Origin: an uncultured Actinomyces sp.
GTDB lineage: Bacteria > Actinomycetota > Actinomycetes > Actinomycetales > Actinomycetaceae
DNA: 64,000 bases
Assembly: GCA_938040725.1 (NCBI GenBank)
Contig: CALHZX010000058.1
Coordinates: 1 to 64,000, forward strand
Reading direction: 5' to 3'
The translations under genes and the position numbers were made by a program. The notes beneath the pieces were generated by a model, which was not told where the DNA came from, did not search any database, and saw only the letters and a list, made by a program, of their open reading frames with translations. Shown here piece by piece: positions 33,801-44,006 of the stretch (positions are counted from its first letter, which is position 1; every line of letters starts with the position of its first letter).

Positions 33801-34679
33801 ATGATCATCGAACTGACCAGCGCGGATCTCGCCACAGACTCGCGCCTGGACGACTACACGCGCCTCAAAGACGTCAAGCTTCGTTCCAAGATCGAGCCGG
33901 AACGCGGCCTGTACATGGCCGAATCTGCGAACGTCATCGAACGCGCCATCCGCGCGGGCCACCACCCACGCTCCTTCCTCATGTCCAAGCGCTGGCTGCC
34001 CACGCTTGAGGCGCTTATCGATGAAGCGACGGGTGCTCCCGATGGCGCGCAGGTTCCAGTCTTCGTCGCCGACGAAGACGTCCTCGAACAGATGACGGGC
34101 TTCCACCTGCACCGCGGCGCTCTGGCCGCCATGCAGCGCCCGATCCTGCCCTCTCTGGACGAACTACTCGCCACCGCGCGCGGCGGCCAGCCCGCTCGCC
34201 GCGTCGTCGTCCTAGAAAACCTCGTCGACCACACCAACGTGGGCGCAGCTTTCCGCTCCGCCGCCGCGCTCGGCGTGGACGCCGTCCTCGTCACCCCGCA
34301 GTGCGCCGACCCCCTCTACCGGCGATCCGTGCGCGTCTCCATGGGAACCGTCTTCCAGGTCCCGTGGACCAGACTGGAATCGTGGCCCGGGGACATCACG
34401 ACCCTCCAGAAGGCCGGCTTCACCGTGGCCTCCCTGGCTCTGTCCGACAATTCCGTGTCCCTCGACGACTTTGCCTCGCTGCCGATCCTCCAAGGTCCCC
34501 ACGCGCGCCTTGCCATGGTCATGGGCACCGAGGGTGACGGACTCGGGCGTCGCACCATCGCAGCCTCCGACTACACCGTCAAAATCCCCATGGACCACGG
34601 AGTCGACTCGCTCAACGTCGCAGCCGCATCCGCCGTCGTCTTCTGGGCCACTAGGAGCATCGGCGCGCAGCAACACTGA
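33801..34679 (+). CDS. TrmH/SpoU family RNA 2'-O-methyltransferase
   Basis: 292 residues. An N-terminal substrate-binding part (about 1-115) precedes the SPOUT domain with the three family motifs: VDHTNVGAAFRSAAALGVDAV (motif 1), LAMVMGTEGDGLGRRTI (motif 2) and IPMDHGVDSLNVAAASAVVFW (motif 3). It methylates a ribose in tRNA or rRNA; the exact target is not readable. It is separated from pyrD by 7 bp, so it is likely cotranscribed. Confidence 0.9.
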   Translation: MIIELTSADLATDSRLDDYTRLKDVKLRSKIEPERGLYMAESANVIERAIRAGHHPRSFLMSKRWLPTLEALIDEATGAPDGAQVPVFVADEDVLEQMTGFHLHRGALAAMQRPILPSLDELLATARGGQPARRVVVLENLVDHTNVGAAFRSAAALGVDAVLVTPQCADPLYRRSVRVSMGTVFQVPWTRLESWPGDITTLQKAGFTVASLALSDNSVSLDDFASLPILQGPHARLAMVMGTEGDGLGRRTIAASDYTVKIPMDHGVDSLNVAAASAVVFWATRSIGAQQH

Positions 34680-34721
34680 GGTTATCAGCAAGGCGCGCCG
34701 CGACCGTCGCTGGACAACGAA

Positions 34722-34757
34722 ACGAGGCCGGAGCTGGAAACACAGCCCCGGCCTCGT
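34722..34757. terminator. Bidirectional terminator, rRNA methyltransferase / HAD
   Basis: ACGAGGCCGGAGCTG (34722-34736) pairs with CAGCCCCGGCCTCGT (34743-34757) with one mismatch and a 6-nt loop. It lies between convergent genes. Confidence 0.8.
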
Positions 34758-34775
34758 CGTCGTATGTCCGACGGT

Positions 34776-35522
34776 TCAGCTCATGGATGCGACGATCTCG
34801 TCGATGACATGCACGCATTCTTCCCAGCCAGACACGGCGCGCGTCGCGTAGCCAGCGGCCTTGACCGGATAGTCGTTGCCTTCCGGATCGAGGCGATCAC
34901 CGATGAAGAGCATCTCGGAGGCGGGAATTCCCGTCTCCTCGACGAGCTTGCCCATGCCGTACGCCTTATCGATTCCGCGCGTCGTGATGTCGACCGAGGT
35001 CGAGCCACCTCCGCGCACATCAAGCTCAGGGACATCGGGCTGAACTGCGTCGCGCAGAGCCGCCTTCTTGGTGCCATCGGGATCCCAGGCACGCTTCGCA
35101 TCGAGCGGCGCTTCCTGGCCGAGAGCAGAGAAGGTGATCTGCGAGCCGCGGTCTTCGATGATGTTGCCCCACGGATTGGACTCCCACAGGCCGAGCTCAC
35201 GCGCGTGACTCTCAAGCGAGGCAACCGCGCGGGCAGCGACCTCGGGATCCAGGTCGTGGGCGTAACGCTCAACCCACGCGCCATCCTCGTAGCGGTAGTA
35301 GCGAGTGCCGCAGGTGGGCATCAGGTGCAGGCGCGCGAGTTCCTCGTCAGTGGCGTTCAGGTTCTCCAGCACCTGGGTGCGGAACTGCCCCATCTGACCA
35401 CCGGAGATGATGCACACCTCCACGTGGTCGAGCAGGGAACGCAGCGCGACGTCCATGCGGGCGGGCAACGGCGACTTCGAGGGCGCCAGGGTGTCATCGA
35501 GATCAAAGGCAACGAGCTTCAC
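34776..35522 (-). CDS. HAD-IIB family hydrolase, phosphomannomutase-like
   Basis: 248 residues with HAD motif I FDLDDTLAPSK, motif II CIISGGQMGQF, the cap region YRYEDGAWVERY, and motif IV GDRLDPEGNDYPV after SVDITTRGIDKAYG. The order and the GIDKAYG element resemble eukaryotic-type phosphomannomutases and sucrose-phosphatase-like HADs. It could be a phosphomannomutase or a sugar phosphatase. It starts from GTG 35522, 9 bp after metS, and may be the last gene of the metPS transcript. Confidence 0.8.
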   Translation of the reverse strand: MKLVAFDLDDTLAPSKSPLPARMDVALRSLLDHVEVCIISGGQMGQFRTQVLENLNATDEELARLHLMPTCGTRYYRYEDGAWVERYAHDLDPEVAARAVASLESHARELGLWESNPWGNIIEDRGSQITFSALGQEAPLDAKRAWDPDGTKKAALRDAVQPDVPELDVRGGGSTSVDITTRGIDKAYGMGKLVEETGIPASEMLFIGDRLDPEGNDYPVKAAGYATRAVSGWEECVHVIDEIVASMS

Positions 35523-35531
35523 GATGCCACC

Positions 35532-35693
35532 CTAGTGCTTCGCAGCTTCGGCGGCTTCGATAGCGCGCTGTGCTGCCTCGGTCTCCTCGTCCGACGGGAC
35601 AGAGAGAACCTGCAGCATGACGACGGAAGCGACGAGGCCACCCCAGACGAGCAGAATCGTCAGGATCATGAGGGCGATAGCGGGAGCGGTCAC
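35532..35693 (-). CDS. metS: NSS transporter small subunit MetS
   Basis: A 53-residue protein starting at GTG 35693, overlapping the metP stop by 4 bp (GTGA). One transmembrane helix (about 5-27; AIALMILTILLVWGGLVASV) is followed by a short Glu/Ala-rich cytoplasmic tail (SDEETEAAQRAIEAAEAAKH). This matches the small accessory subunit encoded next to methionine/alanine importers of the NSS family in corynebacteria and relatives (MetPS). It is needed for function of the large subunit there; the same role is inferred here. Confidence 0.85.
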   Translation of the reverse strand: MTAPAIALMILTILLVWGGLVASVVMLQVLSVPSDEETEAAQRAIEAAEAAKH

Positions 35694-37276
35694 TTGGCGC
35701 CTCCTTCGATCGAAGCGGTTTCGTCAGTGTCATCAGCGAGGATCTGAGCGACCGTCGCGTGGGTGTCCACCGGGCGATGCTTCCACGGAATGAACGTGAG
35801 GATCAGGGCGGCGACCACTGCAACCGCGACGGAGCCCCAGCCGAAGATCAGCACGTAACTCGTCGGGTACTTGCCGTAGCCGTTCGTCAGGAGATCGACG
35901 ATGGACATCGCCATCATGATGAACAGGACGAGCGGGATAACGATGCCAACGAGGGGCTCCCAGAGCTTGGGGACTTTCACACTGGACACCGAGTTGAGGT
36001 GGGCGCGCAGCACCCCGAGGCGGGGGCCGGCGACCGCGCACAGGACAGCGAACATGATCGCCGAGGACACAACACCAATCGAGTTGATGAAGTTGTCGAC
36101 AATGTCGAGGTTGTTCAGGCCCGAGCGGGTACCGAAAAGCAGCAGGGAAATGACGGTGGCGGGAACACCGAGGACCAGCGCCGAGCGGGCGGGCGACCAG
36201 CCGAACTTGTCCTGCAGGCCACCGGAGACGACCTGGAGGAGAGAGAGCAGTGAGGTCACGCCGGCCAGAACCAGCGACGAGAAGAAGAGGACGCCGAAAA
36301 TCGGGCCGCCGGGCATCATCGAGATGATCTTCGGGAAGGTCACGAAGGAGAGGATCGGGCCGGTCAGGCCCTCGACCTCGGAGACGCTCACGCCGCCCTG
36401 GTGTGCCATGAAGCCAACGGCGCTGAAGACGCCAATGCCCGCGAGGATCTCGAAGGACGAGTTCGCGAAGCCGGCCACGAGCGCGGTGCCGGTCAGGTTC
36501 GACTTGCGCTTCAGGTAGGAAGCGTAGGTCAGCATGATACCGAAGCCCACGGACAGCGAGTAGAAGATCTGCGCGAAGGCGGCCAGCCAGACTTTGGGAT
36601 CGGCGAGCGCGGCCCAGTTCGGGGTGAAGAAGGCGTTGAGGCCCTCAACGGCGCCGGGTAGGAAGAGCGCGCGAACGACGAGCGCCAGGAAGAGGATGAC
36701 GAGCAGCGGGAGGAAGATCTTGTTGGCCGCCTCGACGCCCTTGGACAGGCCGCGTCCGATCACGAAGAGGACGAGGATCCACACGAGCGCGAGGGGAATC
36801 ATCACCGACCAGGCGGGCGCCCAGGAGAACGTATCACCGGGGACAACCTGCAGGAACGTATCAGTGAAGAACGTCGTCGGGTCGTCGCCCCAGGCGGCGT
36901 TTACCGAGTAGATCGTGTACTGCACGCCCCACGCGAGGACCGCACCGTAGTAGACCATGATGACGAAGCACACGAAGGTCTGGAACCAGCCGACGAACTC
37001 GCCGCCTCCGATAATCTTACGCAGCGCCCACGGCGGTGAACCGCGGAACTTGTGGCCGACCGCGTAGTCGAGCCACAGCATGGGGATACCAACGAAGACC
37101 AGTGCGACGAGGTACGGGATTAGGAAGGCGCCGCCGCCGTTGGAGTAGGAGACGCCGGGGAAACGCCAGATGTTGCCCAGGCCGATGGCCGAGCCGATGG
37201 CTGCCAGGAGGAAGCCTGTCTGGCCGCTCCACGAGTCGCGCGCGCGAGGCGCGGATTTGGATGCGGAGGATGACAT
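35690..37276 (-). CDS. metP: Sodium-dependent methionine/alanine transporter MetP (NSS family)
   Basis: 528 residues from ATG 37276 (MSSSASKSAPRARD). The NSS hallmark SGQTGFLLAAIGSAIGLGNIWRFP in helix 1 carries the sodium and substrate site, followed by GGGAFLIPYLVALVFVGIPML and about 12 membrane segments. The 4-bp GTGA overlap with metS strongly suggests a MetP-type methionine/alanine importer rather than a generic NSS protein. Transport direction is inward with sodium. The upstream gap (37277-37459) is AT-richer, with a 12-bp palindrome CTGCAGCTGCAG (37409-37420) near the AEC gene's end. Confidence 0.9.
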   Translation of the reverse strand: MSSSASKSAPRARDSWSGQTGFLLAAIGSAIGLGNIWRFPGVSYSNGGGAFLIPYLVALVFVGIPMLWLDYAVGHKFRGSPPWALRKIIGGGEFVGWFQTFVCFVIMVYYGAVLAWGVQYTIYSVNAAWGDDPTTFFTDTFLQVVPGDTFSWAPAWSVMIPLALVWILVLFVIGRGLSKGVEAANKIFLPLLVILFLALVVRALFLPGAVEGLNAFFTPNWAALADPKVWLAAFAQIFYSLSVGFGIMLTYASYLKRKSNLTGTALVAGFANSSFEILAGIGVFSAVGFMAHQGGVSVSEVEGLTGPILSFVTFPKIISMMPGGPIFGVLFFSSLVLAGVTSLLSLLQVVSGGLQDKFGWSPARSALVLGVPATVISLLLFGTRSGLNNLDIVDNFINSIGVVSSAIMFAVLCAVAGPRLGVLRAHLNSVSSVKVPKLWEPLVGIVIPLVLFIMMAMSIVDLLTNGYGKYPTSYVLIFGWGSVAVAVVAALILTFIPWKHRPVDTHATVAQILADDTDETASIEGGAK

Positions 37277-37459
37277 GAAGTGAATTCCTTGCATTCGTGT
37301 GTATACGGGATAATTCCCAGCCAGACTAGGGCCGATGTACCAGGAAGTCAGCCAGAGTCCACGATACAGACCGTGTTTTTGCACTCTTTTTTACGTAGTC
37401 TTGACACACTGCAGCTGCAGCGAGGGTGGACGCAAAGCATCAAACGGAGGACGAAACCG

Positions 37460-38398
37460 TTAGTCCACGAGCTCCAAGGCGTGGAAAAGCGCCGCAATAC
37501 CAACGACGACGGGAAGCGACGCGAAGGTCGTCACGAGGACCGTTCCCTGCGCGATCCGCTCCCCCGCCTTGGCACGCGTCGCAGCGATGTAGGCGTTCTG
37601 CGCGGAAGGCAGCGCCGCCATAATGGTCACCGACATGAGCGCAGGACCGGTCAAACCGAGCAGCATTCCGACGCCGCACGCGATCGCGGGCTGAAGCGCA
37701 AGCTTGCCGACGATGGCACAGGCGGTCGCAGCAATACCGGAATCCCCGGACGCAGAACGTCGATCCACGAGCGAGGCACCGAACGACAGAAGAATCATCG
37801 GGGGCGCGGCAGCCCCCAGCATGGACGTCGACACGTCGAGGAGGGTCGGCATCGGCCACCCCACAGCGGAAAACAGGAAACCGCACACCGCTGCGATGAC
37901 CATCGGGTTGCGCGCGACGACCCTCGCAACGCCGACAATCGATGGCCGCTGCCCGGAGCCCACCAGGTCGGCCAGAACGAAGAACATCGGCGTAAAGAAA
38001 CCCAGCTGGAACACCAGGATGGGAACGACCGCGGACGCGTCGTTCAGGACATAGACGGCGATCGGGATACCGATGTACGCGCCGTTATTCAGGGACGAGG
38101 CCATGGCCCCCAAAGCGATTTCGCCGCGTGTCAGGCGCAGGAAGAACCTGCCAACAAGCGCGAACAGCAGCGCGGTGCCCACACCCGATGCGGCGGCCAC
38201 GGCGAGCGGAACACCGAAGACTCCCGAGATCCCAGTAGAGACGATGGCGTGGAAGAGCATCGCGGGGCTGGCCACCCAATACGTTGCCGAGGCAAGTGCC
38301 CCTGCGGCCTCCGGGCCAAGTGCACCCCCACGACGAGCAACCCAGCCAACGCCGATGATGAGAGCGATCGACAGGACCGACCAGACGATCGAGGCCAT
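37460..38398 (-). CDS. AEC (auxin efflux carrier) family transporter
   Basis: 312 residues from ATG 38398 (MASIVWSVLSIALII), with about 10 hydrophobic segments in two inverted halves. Typical AEC features are the Asn in MASSLNNGAYIGIP and the GFFTPMFFVLAD region, with a C-terminal half ending PSAQNAYIAATRAKAG. AEC proteins export or exchange small acids such as malate or malonate; the substrate is unknown here. It starts 16 bp after the glf stop and may be cotranscribed with it. Confidence 0.85.
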   Translation of the reverse strand: MASIVWSVLSIALIIGVGWVARRGGALGPEAAGALASATYWVASPAMLFHAIVSTGISGVFGVPLAVAAASGVGTALLFALVGRFFLRLTRGEIALGAMASSLNNGAYIGIPIAVYVLNDASAVVPILVFQLGFFTPMFFVLADLVGSGQRPSIVGVARVVARNPMVIAAVCGFLFSAVGWPMPTLLDVSTSMLGAAAPPMILLSFGASLVDRRSASGDSGIAATACAIVGKLALQPAIACGVGMLLGLTGPALMSVTIMAALPSAQNAYIAATRAKAGERIAQGTVLVTTFASLPVVVGIAALFHALELVD

Positions 38399-38414
38399 GC
38401 GAGCAGGAAACCCG

Positions 38415-39569
<1,155 letters not shown>

Positions 39570-39687
39570 TCACGGTCGTCAGGACAATGGTAGCGGCCCC
39601 CACCTGCGGGTGCGTCTGCATGTGATCGACAAGGCCGGAGCGTGGACTCGTGGCAACGGCACGCTGGTGGTCACTTATCCTTGTTCA

Positions 39688-39699
39688 TATCAGCTGATA
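39688..39699 (+). promoter_or_regulatory. Palindrome before the LytTR regulator gene
   Basis: TATCAGCTGATA (39688-39699) is a perfect 12-bp palindrome ending 19 nt before the regulator's ATG. It could be an operator or autoregulatory site. LytTR proteins usually bind direct repeats, so autoregulation is not certain. Confidence 0.4.
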
Positions 39700-39718
39700 C
39701 GCGAGGGAGGTTCGGACC

Positions 39719-40420
39719 ATGGTACGCATCGCTGTCGTTGAGGACGAGGCACTCTCTCGTCAACTCCTCGCCGACTACCTTGCCCGCTACAGCGACGAAA
39801 ACGACGTCACTTTTGACATCACCTACTTTCAGGACGGTGGCGCGATTATCGGCGGCTACAAGCCGGTCTACGACATCATCCTCATGGACATCCAGATGAC
39901 GAACGTGGATGGTATGACCGCTGCCCGGGCAATTCGCGAGGTCGACCAGGAGGTCATCCTCGTCTTCATCACATCCGCTGCGCAGTTCGCGATTCACGGC
40001 TACCAGGTGGGGGCACTCTCCTACCTCATGAAGCCTCTGCCCTGGTTCGCGTTCTCGCAGGAACTCTCACGCTACCTCGAGGCCGTTGCCAAGCGGCGCC
40101 GCGCCTCGGTCCTCCTGCAGTCGGGCACGTCGACCCACCGCATCGACGTCGCGGACATCGTCTACGTCGAGTCGATTAAGCACCGCCTGGACGTGCACAC
40201 GGTCTCCGGTACGTATTCGATCACTTCCTCACTGAAGGCCATGGAGGAACAGCTTGCCGGTCACGACTTTTTCCGTTCAACTTCGTGCTACCTCGCGCAC
40301 GTGCGCTCCGTCGCCGACCAGGAGTGCCTCATGACGGGCGGGGACAGCCTGCGCATTTCCCGGCCTCGTAAGAAGGCGTTCATGACGGCTCTGGCGAGCT
40401 TCGCGGGCGGGATCCACTGA
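39719..40420 (+). CDS. LytTR-family response regulator
   Basis: 233 residues. Receiver domain (1-125): IAVVEDEALSRQL acidic pair, DIILMDIQMTNVDGM (phospho-Asp), ITSAAQ (Thr/Ser) and SYLMKPLPW (Lys). C-terminal LytTR DNA-binding domain (about 135-230) with DIVYVESIKHRLDVHT and FFRSTSCYLAHVRSV. Such regulators pair with peptide-sensing kinases of the HPK10 type and control bacteriocin, competence or virulence genes. GAGGGAGG gives a strong ribosome site. It is followed after 1 bp by the kinase gene. Confidence 0.94.
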   Translation: MVRIAVVEDEALSRQLLADYLARYSDENDVTFDITYFQDGGAIIGGYKPVYDIILMDIQMTNVDGMTAARAIREVDQEVILVFITSAAQFAIHGYQVGALSYLMKPLPWFAFSQELSRYLEAVAKRRRASVLLQSGTSTHRIDVADIVYVESIKHRLDVHTVSGTYSITSSLKAMEEQLAGHDFFRSTSCYLAHVRSVADQECLMTGGDSLRISRPRKKAFMTALASFAGGIH

Positions 40421-40421
40421 C

Positions 40422-41780
40422 GTGTTCGAGTCCCTGCCGGACATCCCGCGCCTGTTCACCGCCCTGGCCGAATGGGGCGCTGCCCTCGTGTATGTGTTCG
40501 TCGTCGCGCGCTCGGCGTCGTCGAACGCCCTGAACCCACACACTGCCGTCCCCCGCTGGCGCCTCGGTACCGCCGCGGTCGGTGGCCTCGCAGTACTCGT
40601 CGGCGCTCAGGAGGCGCTCGGCCACGCTCCCCTGTCCCTGTGGGTACCGGGCATGATAACGGCTTACGCTCTCATGTGGAGTGTCATCCGTCTGGGAACT
40701 GCACTGGACTGGCGCTGGGTGACCCACATGAGCACACGCGCTTTCATCGTCGCAGAGCTCGCTGCCTCCCTCGCCTGGCAGGTCGTCGTCTACACAGACG
40801 CCAACAAGCCTTTCTGGCACCCAGCATCCCTCGTCGGATACACGGCGATCTCAGCGACATGCCTGGGGGTCGTCTACTACTTTGAACGACGCGTCTGCCG
40901 CCAGGGGGCACTTCCCGTCTTGCGCCTCGCAGACCTTGCCTCGGCTGTATTCATTGGCATCGCCATCTTCGCCCTCTCCAACCTCAGCTTCATCTCAACG
41001 GAAACCCCGTTCTCAGGACGCTCCGGCTTGGAGATGTTCTACATCCGCACGCTTGTTGACCTGGCGGGCTACGCGATTCTCTTCGCCCAGTTTGAGCGCA
41101 TCCAGCAAAGTGCGACGGAGCGCGAGCTGGCTTCCATCCAGGCCTCCCTCGATGCCCAACACCACCAGTACCTGGCCGCCAAAGAGGACATGGAACAGGT
41201 GGCCCGCGCTCACCACGACCTCAAGCACCAGGTCGCAGCAATTCGAGCGGAGCTGGATCCGGAGCGCGCCGCCACCTCGTTTGCAGAACTCGAGTCCTCG
41301 ATCGAGCAGATCGGTCAGCAGTATCACAGTGGCAATGCTGTTCTCGACGTTGTCCTCACCACGAAGGGGCGCGCGTGCGCAGCCGCCGCCATCAATTTCA
41401 CGGCGGTTGCCGACGGCGCACTTCTGGGCACCATGTCGTCGATGGATATCGCCACGCTCTTCGGCAACGCGCTCGATAACGCGATCGAGGCCTCGCGCCG
41501 CGTCGACGACCCTGCCAAACGCCTCATCAAGCTCGCGCTCTTCCGCCAGGGCCAGATGCTGGTCATCCGGGTCGACAACTGGTACGACGGTCGCCTCAAC
41601 ACGGACGCCGGCGGGCGACTGACGACGATCAAACCCGACACCGTCCGGCACGGGTGGGGCGTCAAATCCATCCAGTGGACGGCCCGCAAGTACGGTGGGC
41701 AAGCGGTCACGGATGTCACCGACCACTGGTTCACATTGACGGTGCTGCTTCCAGTAACAAACCCACAAGAGGACGAATGA
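40422..41780 (+). CDS. GHKL sensor histidine kinase (HPK10/AgrC-like)
   Basis: 452 residues from GTG 40422. About six membrane segments occupy residues 10-225, followed by a coiled linker (QQSATERELASIQASLDAQHHQYLAAKEDM) and the cytoplasmic kinase part: H-box ARAHHDLKHQVAAIRAEL and N-box LFGNALDNAIEASRR, plus GWGVKSIQWTARKYGG (G-box). The H-box lacks the Pro of classic kinases, as expected for AgrC/ComD relatives. It forms a two-component pair with the LytTR regulator. No peptide pheromone gene is seen nearby, so the signal is unknown. The GNAT gene overlaps its stop by 4 bp. Confidence 0.92.
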   Translation: MFESLPDIPRLFTALAEWGAALVYVFVVARSASSNALNPHTAVPRWRLGTAAVGGLAVLVGAQEALGHAPLSLWVPGMITAYALMWSVIRLGTALDWRWVTHMSTRAFIVAELAASLAWQVVVYTDANKPFWHPASLVGYTAISATCLGVVYYFERRVCRQGALPVLRLADLASAVFIGIAIFALSNLSFISTETPFSGRSGLEMFYIRTLVDLAGYAILFAQFERIQQSATERELASIQASLDAQHHQYLAAKEDMEQVARAHHDLKHQVAAIRAELDPERAATSFAELESSIEQIGQQYHSGNAVLDVVLTTKGRACAAAAINFTAVADGALLGTMSSMDIATLFGNALDNAIEASRRVDDPAKRLIKLALFRQGQMLVIRVDNWYDGRLNTDAGGRLTTIKPDTVRHGWGVKSIQWTARKYGGQAVTDVTDHWFTLTVLLPVTNPQEDE

Positions 41781-42298
41781 CGATCATCGACACACCACGC
41801 TTGCGCTTGCGCCCCTGGAGCGATGCGGACGCATCCGCCCTCTTCGAGCTCGCCCGCGATCCCCGCATCGGGATGCTGTGCGGATGGAAACCCTTCGAGT
41901 GCATCGACGATGCCCACGAGGCGCTGTCGACCGTCCTGGCGGCACCCGACAGCTACGCGGTGACGCTCGGCTCGACCGGTGAAATCGTGGGCTCGATCGC
42001 GCTGCGCATTGACACAGACTCCCCCGAGGCAACCGTCGCTGACATCGGATACTGGATCGGCGCACCCTACTGGGGCAACGGATACGCGACGGAGGCGGGG
42101 CACGCCATCATCGAGCGTGCGCGTGAGCTGGGCGTTTTGACGATCGTCCTGAAGTACTTCGACGGAAACGACGCGTCGCGCCGGGTCTCCGAAAAGCTCG
42201 GCTTTACGTGGCGAAGCCGCGAGGAGGACGTGGAATATCCGCTCATCGGCAAGCGTCTCACCGTCCATCGAACGGAGCTGGCGCTCGCCGCGCGCTGA
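41777..42298 (+). CDS. GNAT acetyltransferase, RimJ/RimL type
   Basis: 173 residues from ATG 41777, overlapping the kinase stop (ATGA). RimJ/L-like features: TPRLRLRPWSDADASALFEL at the N-terminus, IGYWIGAPYWGNGYATEAGHAII for acetyl-CoA binding, and NDASRRVSEKLGFTWRSR. It probably acetylates a protein N-terminus or small amine; the target is unknown. Coupling to a two-component system suggests it is coregulated with the kinase, an uncommon pairing. Confidence 0.88.
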   Translation: MTIIDTPRLRLRPWSDADASALFELARDPRIGMLCGWKPFECIDDAHEALSTVLAAPDSYAVTLGSTGEIVGSIALRIDTDSPEATVADIGYWIGAPYWGNGYATEAGHAIIERARELGVLTIVLKYFDGNDASRRVSEKLGFTWRSREEDVEYPLIGKRLTVHRTELALAAR

Positions 42299-42307
42299 GG
42301 GTGTTTC

Positions 42308-43318
42308 TCAGTTGAAGCCGAGGACAGCCGACGCGACCTTGTAGCCGCCGCGAACGACCTTCGGGGAGGCGTGGCGCACGAGGCCGGCGAGCAGGTCCTG
42401 GCGCAGGCGGTCCGTGGCCTCGGGGTTGATCTGATCCATGGTCTCCCAGATCTGCTCCTTGAGGGCCAGGTGCTCGGGTGTGCCCGACAGCTGAGCCATG
42501 ACGGAGCAGACGACGGCGTTGATACGCAGGTAGTGGACCATGTAGCGCCACAGCTTGCCCTCGATCTCGGCGCGTGGAGGCAGCGCACGGGTCATCGCCT
42601 CGTTCACCCGCGCGAGCTGGTCCAAGCGCGTGATCATGACCTTCTCGTTGACGGACTGGTCGTCGCGGCCGATGAAGTAGTGGTACAGGTCCACGTCCAG
42701 GTAGCGGATCGTGGAAATGTAGGGCAGCGGCACGAACGAGTAGAGGTAGTCCACGTAGAACGTGTGCTCGGGCATGATCAGGCCGGAGGCGCGCACGACC
42801 TCGGTGCGCATCGTCAGGGCGTGCATCATGAGGTACTGGTCGTAGCGGCAGCGGCGCAGGTCGGCCCACCCGAAGGTGCGTCCGCGAGGTAGAACGTTGC
42901 GGTAGCGGATGACGGCCTTCACCGACTTTCCCTGCTTGTCGTAGACGTAGTTGGTGACAAGCAGGTCCAGGTCGCGCCCGGCCTCGCGTTCCTCGCGCAG
43001 GACGTCGAGAACGGCGTTCGTCGCACGGCGGTCCAGCCAGTCATCGGAGTCGACGACGCGCACGTGCGTGCCGGTGGCAGCGGCGAGGCCGGCGTTGACG
43101 GCACCGCCGTGTCCCTTGTTCTCCTGGTGGATGACTGTCACGGAGGGGTATCGAGCGGCCCACTCGTCGGCGATCTGGGCAGTACGGTCCTTCGAACCGT
43201 CGTTGACGATAATCGCCTCGAGTTCATCGCCGTATCCGACGAGCGTCGTCAGTGCCCGGTCGAGGTAATCCTCGGAATTGTAGGCGGGCACGATCACCGT
43301 CAGCAGCGGCGCATTCAT
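42308..43318 (-). CDS. Family 2 glycosyltransferase
   Basis: 336 residues from ATG 43318. The GT-A domain has the family 2 start TVIVPAYNSEDYLDRALTTL, IIVNDGSKDRTAQIA and the DxD motif in VRVVDSDDWLDRRAT. The C-terminal half has no membrane helix, so it is probably cytoplasmic and membrane-associated. It could transfer a sugar for a cell-surface glycan. It lies 31 bp downstream of the GtrA-like gene on the same strand, which supports a glycan role. Confidence 0.9.
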   Translation of the reverse strand: MNAPLLTVIVPAYNSEDYLDRALTTLVGYGDELEAIIVNDGSKDRTAQIADEWAARYPSVTVIHQENKGHGGAVNAGLAAATGTHVRVVDSDDWLDRRATNAVLDVLREEREAGRDLDLLVTNYVYDKQGKSVKAVIRYRNVLPRGRTFGWADLRRCRYDQYLMMHALTMRTEVVRASGLIMPEHTFYVDYLYSFVPLPYISTIRYLDVDLYHYFIGRDDQSVNEKVMITRLDQLARVNEAMTRALPPRAEIEGKLWRYMVHYLRINAVVCSVMAQLSGTPEHLALKEQIWETMDQINPEATDRLRQDLLAGLVRHASPKVVRGGYKVASAVLGFN

Positions 43319-43349
43319 GGCGTCTCCTCTCGTGAAGTCTGCCAATAGT

Positions 43350-43961
43350 CTACTGTGCGTCGCTGGCCTGCGCGTCCTCCTGCGAGGGATCCTGCTTGAA
43401 AACCACCTTAAAGATGGGGAAGAACACCCAGAAGGAGATGGCGGCGTTGATAATCATCGTGATGACGTCGGCAAAGGTTTCGCCGCCCGCGCCCATCACA
43501 GAAATCGCCCACGCATAGATCGGCTCTTTATAGAGAACCTGAAGGGCGGCGGCTGCGATCATGATGACGACGTAGGCGACCGCGTACCAGAAGGCCGCCT
43601 TGCCCACGGACGAGTTGGACTTGAAGGTAACGTTGCGCTGGGCAAAGAAGTTGATGACCTGCGCAATCAGCAGGGTGATCTCCACGGCAAGGAAATACGC
43701 GAGGCCACCGCCTCCACCCACAGACATTGAGCCTGCCGGGTAGTCGAAGAGGAAGACCGTGTGTCCGTGCGAGACGCCGACCGGCAGGAACTGGAAGGCC
43801 GTGTCGACGAGGCTCGTGTGCGCGAAAACCGCCTTGAACGCCGGCATGAGAACCAGCTGCAGCACCGTAATGCCGTTGGAGAGGATGAAGAAGATGATGA
43901 ACTGCGCAACCGTCGGGTGCTTGGATTCAAAGTTCTTCCACCACCGGGTAAGAGCCTGCAT
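43350..43961 (-). CDS. GtrA-like membrane protein
   Basis: 203 residues with about four transmembrane helices. The GtrA-type motif is AQVINFFAQRNVTFKSN (Asn-Phe ... Arg ... Phe) after helix 3, and the N-terminal TVAQFIIFFILSNGITVLQ helix is typical. GtrA proteins are thought to move or present lipid-linked sugars for glycosyltransferases. It lies directly upstream of the family 2 glycosyltransferase on the same strand. The insert of about 40 residues between helices 1 and 2 is longer than in minimal GtrA proteins. Confidence 0.82.
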   Translation of the reverse strand: MQALTRWWKNFESKHPTVAQFIIFFILSNGITVLQLVLMPAFKAVFAHTSLVDTAFQFLPVGVSHGHTVFLFDYPAGSMSVGGGGGLAYFLAVEITLLIAQVINFFAQRNVTFKSNSSVGKAAFWYAVAYVVIMIAAAALQVLYKEPIYAWAISVMGAGGETFADVITMIINAAISFWVFFPIFKVVFKQDPSQEDAQASDAQ

Positions 43962-44006
43962 GTGTGTTCCTTTACGTCAGTTGGGAGTAACGAGGTTGGG
44001 ACCGCA

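Noticed and set aside
37401..37406. A perfect TTGACA -35 on the plus strand.
   Set aside because: No -10 hexamer lies 16-19 bp downstream and no plus-strand gene follows.
37409..37420. Palindrome CTGCAGCTGCAG as a regulator site.
   Set aside because: It lies about 40 bp past the AEC stop and 130 bp before metP; it may be part of a weak hairpin, and I see no further support.
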